Below are positions 1-9,139 of a stretch of DNA of 64,000 bases, one piece after another. The position numbers were made by a program, and so were the translations under genes. The DNA comes from Blastomonas fulva. GTDB lineage: Bacteria; Pseudomonadota; Alphaproteobacteria; Sphingomonadales; Sphingomonadaceae. How positions within the stretch are numbered: the stretch's first letter is position 1; the number at the start of each line of letters is the position of its first letter. Under the pieces are notes generated by a model. The model worked only from the letters and a program-made list of their open reading frames with translations, was not told where the DNA came from and searched no databases. The stretch covers positions 3,696,501 to 3,760,500 of the forward strand of contig NZ_CP020083.1 in NCBI RefSeq assembly GCF_003431825.1. Reading direction: 5' to 3'.

Positions 1-1392
1 GATGCCGCGCGCGCGCTGCTCGCCGCCGAGGTGCCGCCCGAGCAAGTCGTATGGCGGCAGGCGGGCGAGAGCGCCTCGCTGTTTTCCGACGACGCGCCGC
101 TGGTGCCCGGGCGCACGGTCGCCCTGCCCCGCGCGCTGGTGACCACGCTCGACCGCGTGATCTGCCACCGCGATGCCAATGTGCCAACGCGGCTCTACAC
201 CATCGCCTGGCGCGCCTTGGGCGACCGGCGGCTGCTCGAACGGCGCACCGACAACGACGTCGACTGGCTGGCCAAGTCCGACAAGGCGATCCGCCGCGAC
301 CTGCACAAGATGCACGCGTTCGTCCGCTTCCGCAGGCTGGGCGGCGAGGATGCCGAACGCGAATCCTTCGTCGCCTGGTTCGAGCCCGAACACCGGATCG
401 TGCGGCTGGCGGCACCTTTCTTCCGCAAGCGCTTCTACGGCATGGACTGGGCGATCCTGACGCCCGACGCGCGCGCGATCTGGCAGGACGAGACGCTCAG
501 TTTCGGCCCCGGCGGCACCCGCGACGAGGTGCCCGATTCCGACGTGGTGGAGGAGCAGTGGCGGATGTATTACGGTTCGATCTTCAACCCCGCGCGGGTC
601 AAGATTGCCGCGATGCGCGCCGAGATGCCCAAAAAATACTGGCACAACCTTCCCGAGGCGCAGGATATCGGCCCGCTGCTGGCGGGCGCGGGGGCGCGGG
701 TCGAGCGGATGCGCGAGACTGCGGTCCAGCTCGCCAATCCGCGCAGCGACAAATGGCGCGTGCGGGGGGAGATGGAGGCTCCGATAGCGGGCGAAACAGC
801 GACCCTCGAGGAGCTGGCGCGCAGCCTGCAGACATGCACCCGCTGCCCGATCCACTGCAATGCCACCCAGGCGGTCCCGGGCGAAGGCAAAGCAGGCGCG
901 CGCATCATGCTGGTGGGCGAACAGCCGGGCGACCGAGAGGATCTGGAAGGCCGCCCTTTCGTCGGCCCGGCAGGCCAGCTGCTCGACGAGGCGCTGGCGG
1001 AAGCGGGGCTCGACCGCGCGCAGCTCTACATCACCAACGCGGTCAAGCACTTCAAGTTTGAGCCGCGCGGCAAGCGCCGGTTGCACCAGAACCCTTCCAC
1101 CGGCGAGATCGACATCTGCCGCTGGTGGCTCGATCAGGAGCGCGCGCTGGTCAGGCCCGACATCATCGTCTCGCTGGGTGGCAGCGCGCTGCGCGGGCTC
1201 ACCGGCAAGAGCGCCAGCATCGCCTCGGTGCGCGGCAAGCCGATGACCCTGGAAGGCGGCGAAAGGCTGGTGGCGACGGTGCATCCCTCCTTCCTGCTGC
1301 GCCTGCCCGACCGCCAGCGCGCCGCGGCCGAACGCGCCGCCTTCATCGCCGATCTGGCAGCCGCGCGGAAGCTTGCGCTGAATGCAACCTGA
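1..1392 (+). CDS. UdgX-family uracil-DNA glycosylase with N-terminal DUF4130 domain (5' truncated)
   Basis: The reading frame is open to base 1, so the gene begins upstream of the window; a GTG at 31 is only an internal codon. The visible 463 residues hold a DUF4130-type region in the first half and a family-4-like uracil-DNA glycosylase domain in the second half. Diagnostic motifs are GEQPGDREDLEGRPFVGPAG near the start of the glycosylase domain and KRRLHQ (histidine codon at 1084-1086). In UdgX enzymes the histidine of the equivalent KRRIH loop forms a covalent bond with the excised uracil site. Four cysteines of the CxRCP type (CTRCPIHC) fit the iron-sulfur cluster. The usual partner, a radical-SAM DNA-repair-like protein, would lie upstream and is not visible. 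The assignment is strong; the physiological role of the fusion is inferred. Confidence 0.9.
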   Translation, partial: DAARALLAAEVPPEQVVWRQAGESASLFSDDAPLVPGRTVALPRALVTTLDRVICHRDANVPTRLYTIAWRALGDRRLLERRTDNDVDWLAKSDKAIRRDLHKMHAFVRFRRLGGEDAERESFVAWFEPEHRIVRLAAPFFRKRFYGMDWAILTPDARAIWQDETLSFGPGGTRDEVPDSDVVEEQWRMYYGSIFNPARVKIAAMRAEMPKKYWHNLPEAQDIGPLLAGAGARVERMRETAVQLANPRSDKWRVRGEMEAPIAGETATLEELARSLQTCTRCPIHCNATQAVPGEGKAGARIMLVGEQPGDREDLEGRPFVGPAGQLLDEALAEAGLDRAQLYITNAVKHFKFEPRGKRRLHQNPSTGEIDICRWWLDQERALVRPDIIVSLGGSALRGLTGKSASIASVRGKPMTLEGGERLVATVHPSFLLRLPDRQRAAAERAAFIADLAAARKLALNAT

Positions 1393-1416
1393 TCGGGATC
1401 GCCGCGTAGGAGTGGG

Positions 1417-2112
1417 ATGTTTATTCCTTGCAGCAATACCGATCATCCGCTGGCGCAACGGTTTCGCGCATTTATCAAGCAACCCGAATTCCCCTGTGTC
1501 GGCGCCAAGTCGGCTCTGGGCAAAGGGCAGATGCGGATCATCGTCGGGCGCGATCTGCGTTCCGGCTGGGACGATCTGCGCATCCTGCCCTCGCTGATGG
1601 CCATTGCGCAGGATTATGCGCGCGACCCCGTGCCGTTCCAGTCGCTGGCGGTGCTGTTCGAGGAGGACGCAGGTCTGAACGAAGAGCAGTTCGAACAGCA
1701 TCTGTGGCAGCGGGTGCAATCGCTGACCGACAAGGACGCATGGCTCGGACAGGAGGCCGATCCGCGTGTGAGCTCGGACCCCGATGATCCGCATTTCTCG
1801 CTCAGCTTTGGCGGTGAGGCGTTTTTCGTCGTCGGGCTGCACCCGCATGCCAGCCGCCCCGCACGGCGCTTCGAGCGTCCGGCGCTGATCTTCAACCTGC
1901 ACGACCAGTTCGAGCAATTGCGCGCCAATGGGCTTTACGACAAGATGCGCGGCACGATCATCGCGCGCGACATCGCGCTTGCGGGCGATGCCAACCCGAT
2001 GCTGGCGGTGCATGGAACGGTCTCTGAAGCCCGGCAATATAGCGGCCGCCAAGTCGACCAGAGTTGGAAATGCCCGATGAGCCAGCGCAAGGTTGCCGAT
2101 CATGCCCTCTGA
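1417..2112 (+). CDS. YqcI/YcgG family protein (GntA-like, putative heme-dependent N-hydroxylase)
   Basis: The 231-residue protein matches the YqcI/YcgG family by its N-terminal FPCVGAKSALGKGQ segment, the central LHPHASRPARRF motif and the FNLHDQFEQLR stretch. One family member, GntA of the cyanobacterial guanitoxin pathway, N-hydroxylates a guanidine group; most others have no known substrate. Nothing here suggests guanitoxin synthesis, because no other gnt genes are nearby. AGGAG lies at 1408-1412, rather close to the ATG. The 3' end overlaps the DUF1989 gene by 11 bases, so the two are probably translated together. The family call is good; the enzyme activity is inferred from the family only. 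Confidence 0.75.
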   Translation: MFIPCSNTDHPLAQRFRAFIKQPEFPCVGAKSALGKGQMRIIVGRDLRSGWDDLRILPSLMAIAQDYARDPVPFQSLAVLFEEDAGLNEEQFEQHLWQRVQSLTDKDAWLGQEADPRVSSDPDDPHFSLSFGGEAFFVVGLHPHASRPARRFERPALIFNLHDQFEQLRANGLYDKMRGTIIARDIALAGDANPMLAVHGTVSEARQYSGRQVDQSWKCPMSQRKVADHAL

Positions 2113-2698
2113 TCCCCGCAGCGAAATCCCGCCGCGCTCGGGAACCGCGTTCGAGCTGCGCAAGGGCCAGACACTGACCGTCATCGATGTGCGCGGCGAG
2201 CAGGTGGCTGATCTGCTGGCGTTCGACCGGGAGGACATTCACGAGGTCATCTCCTCGGGCCGCACGCTGGATTACGCCAGCCGAATATACCTCACCACCG
2301 GCGATCTGCTCTATTCCAACCGCAGCAACGTGATGCTGGAGATCGTCGCCGATGATGTCGGCCGCCACGATTTCCTGCTGACTCCGTGCTCGAAGGATAC
2401 CTTCCGGATCATCTATGGCGACACCGATCCGCACCGCGGCTGCTTCGGCAATCTCGCCGCTGCTCTGGAGCCTTATGGCGTGACCGAGGACATGATCCCG
2501 GTGGCATTCAACTGCTTCATGAACGTGCCGGTCGATGGCACCACCGGCGAACTCCGGGTCGATCCGCCGCTGAGCAAGGCGGGCGATACCGTGACCTTCG
2601 TCGCGCACCGCGATCTGATCATCGGCCTCACCGCCTGTTCGGCGCTGCAATCGAACAACGGCTCGTTCAAGCCGATCGCCTACGAGATCAGCGGCTAG
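2102..2698 (+). CDS. DUF1989 / urea carboxylase-associated family protein
   Basis: The 198-residue protein carries the DUF1989 pattern: a beta-rich start ending in DVRGEQVADLLAF, the RSNVMLEIVADDVGRHDFLLTPCSKDT segment (shown here in part), and a conserved NCFMNVPV motif. DUF1989 proteins are found next to urea carboxylase or aminomethyltransferase-like genes and are thought to act on small nitrogen compounds. The ATG at 2102 was preferred over the in-frame TTG at 2093 because AAGG at 2088-2092 is well placed. The gene overlaps the YqcI/YcgG gene by 11 bases, so a shared nitrogen substrate is likely. Its TAG stop overlaps the stop codon of the convergent methyltransferase. Confidence 0.8.
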   Translation: MPSDPRSEIPPRSGTAFELRKGQTLTVIDVRGEQVADLLAFDREDIHEVISSGRTLDYASRIYLTTGDLLYSNRSNVMLEIVADDVGRHDFLLTPCSKDTFRIIYGDTDPHRGCFGNLAAALEPYGVTEDMIPVAFNCFMNVPVDGTTGELRVDPPLSKAGDTVTFVAHRDLIIGLTACSALQSNNGSFKPIAYEISG

Positions 2699-3573
2699 AG
2701 CTTTCGGGCGGCCAGGTAGAACCAGTCGCCCATCCCCAGCTTCGGCCCCGCCCACGCGAGCGGCGCGAACGCCAGCGCATAGGCCAGCCGTTTGGGGCTG
2801 CGCCTCAGCGTGCTCATGCTGCCGAAGGTATAGGCAAGGTCGATGCAGGTATGCTGCGTCCCAAGACAGGCAAATCCGCGCTGCTCGAGCATCACTGTCA
2901 GCGTGCGCACCGAGAACTGGTAGAGATGCCAGGGCGGCTCGGGATGCGGCCAGTGGCCCAGCACCCCCGCCAGCGGCTGCGAGGCCCTCGGGAACAGCCC
3001 ATCGATGTTCGGGGTCGAGAGGATGAACAGCCCGCCGGGCTTGAGCAGCCGGTGTGCCGCCGCGATATCAGCTGCCGGATCGCGGACATGCTCGATCACG
3101 TCGAACATCGTCAGCAGATCGAAGCTTTCGGGCGCGGCATCGACCGCATGGATATCCCCGTCGGTCACCTGCAGGCCGAAATGGTCGCGCGCGAATTGGG
3201 CCGAGGCGGCGGAAAACTCCGCGCCTTCGGCCCTGAAGCCCGCAGATTTGGCCTTGTCCAGAAAAAGCCCTGTCGAACAGCCGATATCGATCAGCCGTCC
3301 GCCCGAGGCCCAGCGCCGGGTGAACACCAGATGCTCACCCGCCACGCCCGCCATGCGCGCAAAGGCCGGACTGTCGGGATCGTGCAGTTCGGTGTGATAA
3401 TCCGCTTCGCCCTGATACATCGCGGCAAGCTCGGTGGGCTCGGGCGGATCGGCGATATAGGCCAAGCCGCAGTTCGAGCATTCGACCAAGGTATAGCGCC
3501 CCAGGCTGGCGAGCAGGCGGGGTCCGGTCGATCCGCAATGATTGCATACGGCCTGCGGCCAGGACTGCGCCAT
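2695..3573 (-). CDS. Class I SAM-dependent methyltransferase with N-terminal zinc ribbon
   Basis: This 292-residue protein opens with a CxxC...CxxC zinc-ribbon-like segment (CNHCGS, then CSNCGLAY) and continues into a Rossmann methyltransferase domain with the glycine motif LIDIGCSTGLFLDKA and the acidic motif LLTMFDVIEHVRDP. This architecture is common in methyltransferases of surface-polysaccharide and secondary-metabolite clusters. The start was set at 3573, where AAAGGAAC lies about 7 bases upstream. It is divergent from the GNAT gene at 3753, and the two may share control. The acceptor cannot be deduced. The family assignment is firm. Confidence 0.85.
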   Translation of the reverse strand: MAQSWPQAVCNHCGSTGPRLLASLGRYTLVECSNCGLAYIADPPEPTELAAMYQGEADYHTELHDPDSPAFARMAGVAGEHLVFTRRWASGGRLIDIGCSTGLFLDKAKSAGFRAEGAEFSAASAQFARDHFGLQVTDGDIHAVDAAPESFDLLTMFDVIEHVRDPAADIAAAHRLLKPGGLFILSTPNIDGLFPRASQPLAGVLGHWPHPEPPWHLYQFSVRTLTVMLEQRGFACLGTQHTCIDLAYTFGSMSTLRRSPKRLAYALAFAPLAWAGPKLGMGDWFYLAARKL

Positions 3574-3752
3574 GTCAGGTTCCTTTTGACGGCTTGTGTC
3601 GATGTCGAGGTCGCAACTCGCCCAAGGGGATATCGCGCGACGGTGAACAACGGGTAAACCTGTTTCGCGCACCATTGGGTTCAAGCGATCTTAACCGTCC
3701 TTGTCTAGACCGGCGCGCATCGCTTCACCCACGTTCGGAAACCATCGCTCGC

Positions 3753-4667
3753 ATGCAACCCGTTGCCACCCAGGTCCGCTTTCTGCTCGGCGACCGCCCG
3801 ATCCTTGCGGCGCGCCGGATGCTGGTGCCGATCGGCTATGGGCTGGATGCCATCCTGCGCAATGCGCCCCTGCCCGCAGCGCCGTTGCCGTCCGATGCCG
3901 ATGGCTATCGGCTGCAATCGGTCCCGGTCGCGCGGATTGCGCAACTGGACCGCGACTTTGCCGGGCTGGTCGCCTCGCAGCCGCAGCTTTACGCGCGGCA
4001 TTATATCGACATGGCGCCGGGCCATGACGGCTATATGGCGCAGTTCTCGTCCAAGACGCGCGCGACGCTCAAGCGCAAGATGCGCAAGCTGGCCGATGCC
4101 GGCGGGGGCGAACTGGATATCCGCAGCTATCACCGACCCGATCAGCTCGATGCCTTTTTCGACGCCGCGCTGCCGCTGTCGCAGCAGACCTACCAGGCGC
4201 GGCTGCTCGATGCCGGACTGCCAGGGGATGATGGCTTCCGCGCCGAGGCACACAGGCTCGCGCGAGCGGACAATCTGCGCGCCTATGTGCTGTTCCTGCA
4301 AGGCCGGGCTGCTGCCTATCTGTATCTGCCGGTCGCCGATGATGTGCTGATCTACGCCTATCTCGGCTATGATCAGGCGTGCGCGCAGCTTTCACCCGGC
4401 ACCGTTCTGCAGATGCACGCGCTCGAGCAGCTGTTTGCCGAGCAGCGCTTTCGCTATTTCGATTTCACCGAGGGCGATGGCGCGCACAAGGCGCTGTTCG
4501 GCACCCATCAGGTGCAGTGCGCGACGCTGTTCCTGCTCAAGTCCACGCTCGCCAACCGCGCCCTGCTCGCGGGACAACAGCGCTTCAACGCCGCGGTCGA
4601 GGGCACCGGCGCGTGGCTAGACCGGATCGGCGCCAAGGCCAGGATCCGCAAGCTTTTGCGCGGCTGA
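3753..4667 (+). CDS. GNAT-fold N-acetyltransferase (BioF2/FemAB-like)
   Basis: The 304-residue protein has the C-terminal half typical of BioF2-like/FemAB-like acyltransferases: SKTRATLKRKMRKL, an arginine/lysine-rich helix, followed by the strand-turn region AAYLYLPVADDVLIYAYLGYD, the helix GTVLQMHALEQLF, and FDFTEGDGAHKALFG. Proteins of this type are common in exopolysaccharide loci and transfer acyl or aminoacyl groups to sugars or peptides. The ATG at 3753 was chosen because upstream in-frame sequence looks non-coding. It is divergent from a methyltransferase and convergent with a polysaccharide deacetylase, which supports a cell-surface glycan role. The substrate is unknown. Confidence 0.75.
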   Translation: MQPVATQVRFLLGDRPILAARRMLVPIGYGLDAILRNAPLPAAPLPSDADGYRLQSVPVARIAQLDRDFAGLVASQPQLYARHYIDMAPGHDGYMAQFSSKTRATLKRKMRKLADAGGGELDIRSYHRPDQLDAFFDAALPLSQQTYQARLLDAGLPGDDGFRAEAHRLARADNLRAYVLFLQGRAAAYLYLPVADDVLIYAYLGYDQACAQLSPGTVLQMHALEQLFAEQRFRYFDFTEGDGAHKALFGTHQVQCATLFLLKSTLANRALLAGQQRFNAAVEGTGAWLDRIGAKARIRKLLRG

Positions 4668-4694
4668 CGAACAGCCAGGGCGCTGCAACTTCGC

Positions 4695-5714
4695 CTAGAC
4701 GGCAGCGAGTGACTCGAACACCGCGAATTCGTTGAGGAAGAAGGTCGACAGGATCCCCGCTTCATAGCGGATGCGGCTGACCGCCTGCTCGCCGTAGCGC
4801 AGCGCGGTGCGTACCAGATTGGCGGGCAAGGTGGTGATCGACTTGCGACTGCGAGGCTCCAGCGCGTCGAAGCCGATCGGCTCGAGCCGCTGGTGGTCGG
4901 CGATGTTGCGGCACATCGCATCGAATCGCCGCACGACGATGGGATTGGCGCGGGTGCGATCGCGGCTGAGCAGTTCGAAGCTGTGGCTGACGATGGTGAA
5001 GCACGGCCAGCCGTCTTCGGCAGCATGGGTCAGCGCATCGCGCATTTCCCAGGCGGAGAGCGCGCACAATTGCACCGAGCGGATGCTGCCCGGGCGATCC
5101 TGGATGACACTCACCGGGATGATGCCGACCCCCAGATGCTCGCTGAACGGCGGCGTCGCCGGTGGCAGGTCGATATCGCATTCGCCAGAGAGGAACGAGG
5201 GGTTGAAGCTGCTGTCGTAGCGCACCCCGATCGCGCTCAGCGCGCGCAGGGTGTCGTCATTGGCGCCAAAATTGCCCGCGCGAAACGCGGTCGGTTTTGG
5301 CGCTCCGGCCATGATCAGTAAGGCGCGCGCCTGTTCGAGCAAACGGATCTGGTCGTCGAGCGGGAAATCGGCGATGTTGCGTCCGCGCAGATGCGCATGT
5401 TCGTGATCGCGGGCAAATTCCAGCCATTCGGTGTGGATGTGCAGCTGCACCTCGTGCCCGCGCTTGAGGATCGGCTCGACGATCCGCGCGATCACCCCGG
5501 GGCCATAGACCAATGCGGGCATCGGATCGACGAAGAACACTCCGGTCAGCCCTGCAGCCTCCAGCCGGTCCATCTGGTAGAAGATGCCGAATTCGCCATC
5601 GCGGCACTTGCCGGCGATCGAGCTGTCGAAATTGTCCTGCGCGCTCGCGCCCTCCTGGAAGAGCTTGAGCGACAATTCGGTATCGACGGTGAACTGAACC
5701 TTGGTGACCATCAT
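4695..5714 (-). CDS. Polysaccharide deacetylase family protein
   Basis: The 339-residue protein shows the NodB-type layout: an early acidic motif FTVDTELS, the metal-binding motif HEVQLHIHTEW (H-x3-H type spacing around the HIH core), and FRAGNFGANDDTLRALSAIGVRYDSSF, here quoted by its FRAGNFGAN core. These domains remove N- or O-acetyl groups from glycans in a metal-dependent manner. No signal peptide is evident, so it may act in the cytoplasm on a precursor. It is convergent with the GNAT gene; together with the methyltransferase it suggests a small glycan-modification set. Two ATG codons are adjacent at 5714 and 5711. Confidence 0.8.
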   Translation of the reverse strand: MMVTKVQFTVDTELSLKLFQEGASAQDNFDSSIAGKCRDGEFGIFYQMDRLEAAGLTGVFFVDPMPALVYGPGVIARIVEPILKRGHEVQLHIHTEWLEFARDHEHAHLRGRNIADFPLDDQIRLLEQARALLIMAGAPKPTAFRAGNFGANDDTLRALSAIGVRYDSSFNPSFLSGECDIDLPPATPPFSEHLGVGIIPVSVIQDRPGSIRSVQLCALSAWEMRDALTHAAEDGWPCFTIVSHSFELLSRDRTRANPIVVRRFDAMCRNIADHQRLEPIGFDALEPRSRKSITTLPANLVRTALRYGEQAVSRIRYEAGILSTFFLNEFAVFESLAAV

Positions 5715-7122
<1,408 letters not shown>

Positions 7123-7123
<1 letters not shown>

Positions 7124-7731
7124 TGGCGGCCTCCGGTCTTCTGATCGGACTTTTCGCGCTGGCGGCGATGCAAGATGCGCCGCCAGCCGAAAACCCCTAC
7201 CCTGCGCGAGAGGTTCTCTCCGCGTTTGCGACCGCCTGTTCGGGTATCGAAAACATGGCCGTCGCCAAGGCATCGGTGCTCGCCGCAGGCTGGCAGCCGG
7301 TGCCTGCCGATGACACCGGAGCGCTGATGGCACTGGTCGCCTTCGGCAAGGCGAAGCTCGCCGAGAGCGATCCCGACATGCAGCTCATCGAAGGCGGCGA
7401 ATACCGCATGACCGTCGCCGGGCGCGAGCTGGGCGTCGTGCTGTCGGGCGTCGATCTGGAAAAGATCCGCTCGCAGGGCTGCCGCGTCTATGATTTCACC
7501 GCCGCCAGCGCCATATCACCGGAGGATCTGGAAGGCTGGGCCGCGCGTAAGCCCAACGACACCCAGACGCCCGAGGGCGGGATCATCAAGCATGTGTGGA
7601 ACCCGGGGCTGAAACCCGGCCACATGGAAATGGAAATCAGCTTCGTGCCACAAGGCGCACTCGCCGCCGCCAACATTCCCCTATCCGGCCTCGTCTTCAC
7701 GGCCACTGCAATGGAGTTTCTGAAACCATGA
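7123..7731 (+). CDS. Hypothetical protein coupled between mdh and sucD
   Basis: This 202-residue protein has no family that I recognise. It starts with a short hydrophobic segment ([14 protein letters not shown]) that could be a signal peptide or membrane anchor, followed by a soluble mixed alpha/beta chain with a single conserved-looking cysteine ([10 protein letters not shown]). The start at 7123 overlaps the mdh stop (TGATG) and its own stop overlaps the sucD start (ATGA). The gene is therefore fully embedded in the TCA operon. This is where many alphaproteobacteria carry sucC, but the sequence shows no ATP-grasp features and is only half as long. Its function is unknown. Confidence 0.8.
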
Positions 7732-8615
7732 GCATTCTCGTCAACAAGCACACCAAGGTGATCACGCAGGGCATGACCGGCGCCACCGGCACCTTCCACA
7801 CCGAACAGGCGCTGGCTTATGGCACCCAGATGGTCGGCGGAGTGACGCCGGGCAAGGGCGGAACCACGCATATCGGCCTGCCCAACTACAACACCGTGGC
7901 TGAAGCGAAGGCCGCCACCGGCGCGACCGCAAGCTGCATCTATGTTCCGCCGCCGTTCGCCGCGGATTCGATCCTGGAAGCGATCGATGCCGAAATGGAA
8001 CTGATCGTCGCGATCACCGAAGGCATTCCGGTGCTCGACATGGTGCGCGTCAAGCGCGCTCTGGTCGGCAGCAAGTCGCGCCTCATCGGCCCCAACTGCC
8101 CCGGCGTGCTGACCCCCAACGAGTGCAAGATCGGCATCATGCCCGGCAGCATCTTCAAGAAGGGCTCGGTCGGCGTCGTCTCGCGCTCGGGCACTTTGAC
8201 CTATGAAGCCGTACACCAGACCACCGCAGTCGGCCTCGGCCAGACCACGGCTGTCGGCATCGGCGGCGATCCGGTCAACGGCACCAACTTCATCGACGTG
8301 CTCGAACTGTTCATGGCCGACGACGAGACCACCTCGATCATCATGATCGGAGAAATCGGCGGCAGCGCCGAAGAAGAAGCCGCGCAGTTCATCAAGGACG
8401 AAGCCAAGCGCGGCCGCAAGAAGCCGATGGTCGGCTTCATCGCAGGCCGCACCGCGCCTCCGGGCCGCCGCATGGGCCATGCAGGGGCCATCGTTTCGGG
8501 CGGCGAAGGCGGCGCGGACGACAAGATCGCGGCGATGGAAGACGCCGGCATCCGCGTCTCCCCCTCGCCCTCGCTGCTCGGCCAGACGCTGGCGGAGCTA
8601 CTGGAAACGGTGTGA
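7728..8615 (+). CDS. sucD: Succinyl-CoA synthetase (succinate-CoA ligase), alpha subunit
   Basis: The 295-residue protein has the alpha-subunit layout: an N-terminal CoA-binding Rossmann domain ([29 protein letters not shown]) and a C-terminal ligase domain containing [10 protein letters not shown] with the histidine that is phosphorylated during catalysis. It works as a heterodimer or heterotetramer with SucC to convert succinyl-CoA to succinate with nucleotide phosphorylation. The ATG overlaps the stop of the preceding gene. No sucC is present in this window, so the beta subunit must be encoded elsewhere. The segment after the stop leads into the inverted-repeat element at 8643. Confidence 0.96.
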   Translation: MSILVNKHTKVITQGMTGATGTFHTEQALAYGTQMVGGVTPGKGGTTHIGLPNYNTVAEAKAATGATASCIYVPPPFAADSILEAIDAEMELIVAITEGIPVLDMVRVKRALVGSKSRLIGPNCPGVLTPNECKIGIMPGSIFKKGSVGVVSRSGTLTYEAVHQTTAVGLGQTTAVGIGGDPVNGTNFIDVLELFMADDETTSIIMIGEIGGSAEEEAAQFIKDEAKRGRKKPMVGFIAGRTAPPGRRMGHAGAIVSGGEGGADDKIAAMEDAGIRVSPSPSLLGQTLAELLETV

Positions 8616-8645
8616 TTTTGGCTACCCTCTCATCCGAAAGTCGGT

Positions 8646-8693
8646 CCCCTGCGCAGGCAGGGGGCCATCTCCTGACTGATCGGGATTGAGCGG
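8646..8693 (+). repeat. Left copy of 48-bp palindromic repeat flanking the GIY-YIG gene
   Basis: This copy begins with CCCCTGCGCAGGCAGGGG, which can fold into a hairpin, and ends with GATCGGGATTGAGCGG. The second direct copy lies at 9011-9057 just after the gene and differs by a few substitutions and a 1-2 base gap. A third, inverted partial copy is at 9082-9111. The short size and palindromic core resemble REP-type elements. Confidence 0.7.
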
Positions 8694-8704
8694 GGGGTGC
8701 GGTC

Positions 8705-8995
8705 ATGCGCGAGGGCTATGTCTACATCATGGCCAACCGCAGGAAAGGCACCTTGTATATCGGAGTGACCAACGATCTCGTCCGCAGGGCGGACGAACAT
8801 CGCAACGGGCAGATCGATGGCTTCACCAAGAGGCACGGCTGCACCAGGCTGGGCTGGTTCGAAGCATTCGAAGACCTGCACGAGGCCAGGCTGGTCGAGG
8901 CGCAGATGAAGAAATGGAAGCGGGCATGGAAAGTCCGCGTGATTGAAGAGTTGAACAAGGACTGGGACGACCTGTGGTGGCAACTTGGTCTCTAG
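8705..8995 (+). CDS. GIY-YIG nuclease family protein
   Basis: The 96-residue protein is a stand-alone GIY-YIG domain of the UPF0213/COG2827 type. Its signature is GYVYIMAN followed by LYIGVTNDLVRR, with the conserved arginine at the end, then HRNGQIDGFTKRHGCTRLGW and a C-terminal glutamate-rich helix (EARLVEAQMKKWKR). GIY-YIG domains cleave DNA in homing, repair and restriction enzymes, but the cellular role of these small stand-alone proteins is mostly unknown. The gene is flanked on both sides by related palindromic repeats and interrupts the sucD-sucA spacing, which points to arrival as a cassette. Confidence 0.9.
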   Translation: MREGYVYIMANRRKGTLYIGVTNDLVRRADEHRNGQIDGFTKRHGCTRLGWFEAFEDLHEARLVEAQMKKWKRAWKVRVIEELNKDWDDLWWQLGL

Positions 8996-9010
8996 CCAGA
9001 CCAATACGAT

Positions 9011-9057
9011 CGCCTGCGCAGGCAGGGCCCATCTCCGGGCGGATCGGGATTGAACGG
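9011..9057 (+). repeat. Right direct copy of the repeat flanking the GIY-YIG gene
   Basis: The copy reads CGCCTGCGCAGGCAGGG at its start and GGATCGGGATTGAACGG at its end, in the same orientation as 8646-8693. It starts about 15 bases after the GIY-YIG stop codon. The inverted copy at 9082-9111 follows about 25 bases later and ends about 28 bases before the sucA start. Confidence 0.65.
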
Positions 9058-9139
9058 CCGGAGCATCGAACGGCCAGCTTAGGAGATGGCCCCCTGCCTT
9101 CGCAGGGGACCGTGTTCGGCGATTAAGTGGATAGAACGT

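Larger units (their letters stand above)
8643..9111. mobile_element. Inverted-repeat-bounded cassette carrying a GIY-YIG gene
   Basis: A 30-base segment at 8643-8672 and its reverse complement at 9082-9111 agree at 29 of 30 positions. Both contain the palindromic core CCTGCGCAGG or CCTGCGAAGG and end in GGCCATCTCC. Similarity continues a little outward as CCGAA at 8633-8637 and TTCGG at 9115-9119. The unit also contains a shorter direct copy of the left repeat at 9011-9057. Between them lies one gene, a GIY-YIG nuclease. It separates sucD from sucA. No target duplication was seen. Whether the unit moves is an inference. Confidence 0.6.

Noticed and set aside
1417..2112. A guanitoxin biosynthesis cluster
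   Set aside because: Only a GntA-like family member is present; no other gnt gene is adjacent, and the family is broad.
8643..9111. GIY-YIG unit considered as a classical insertion sequence
   Set aside because: No transposase domain and no target-site duplication are seen; only the inverted ends and a nuclease gene are present, so it is reported as a cassette.
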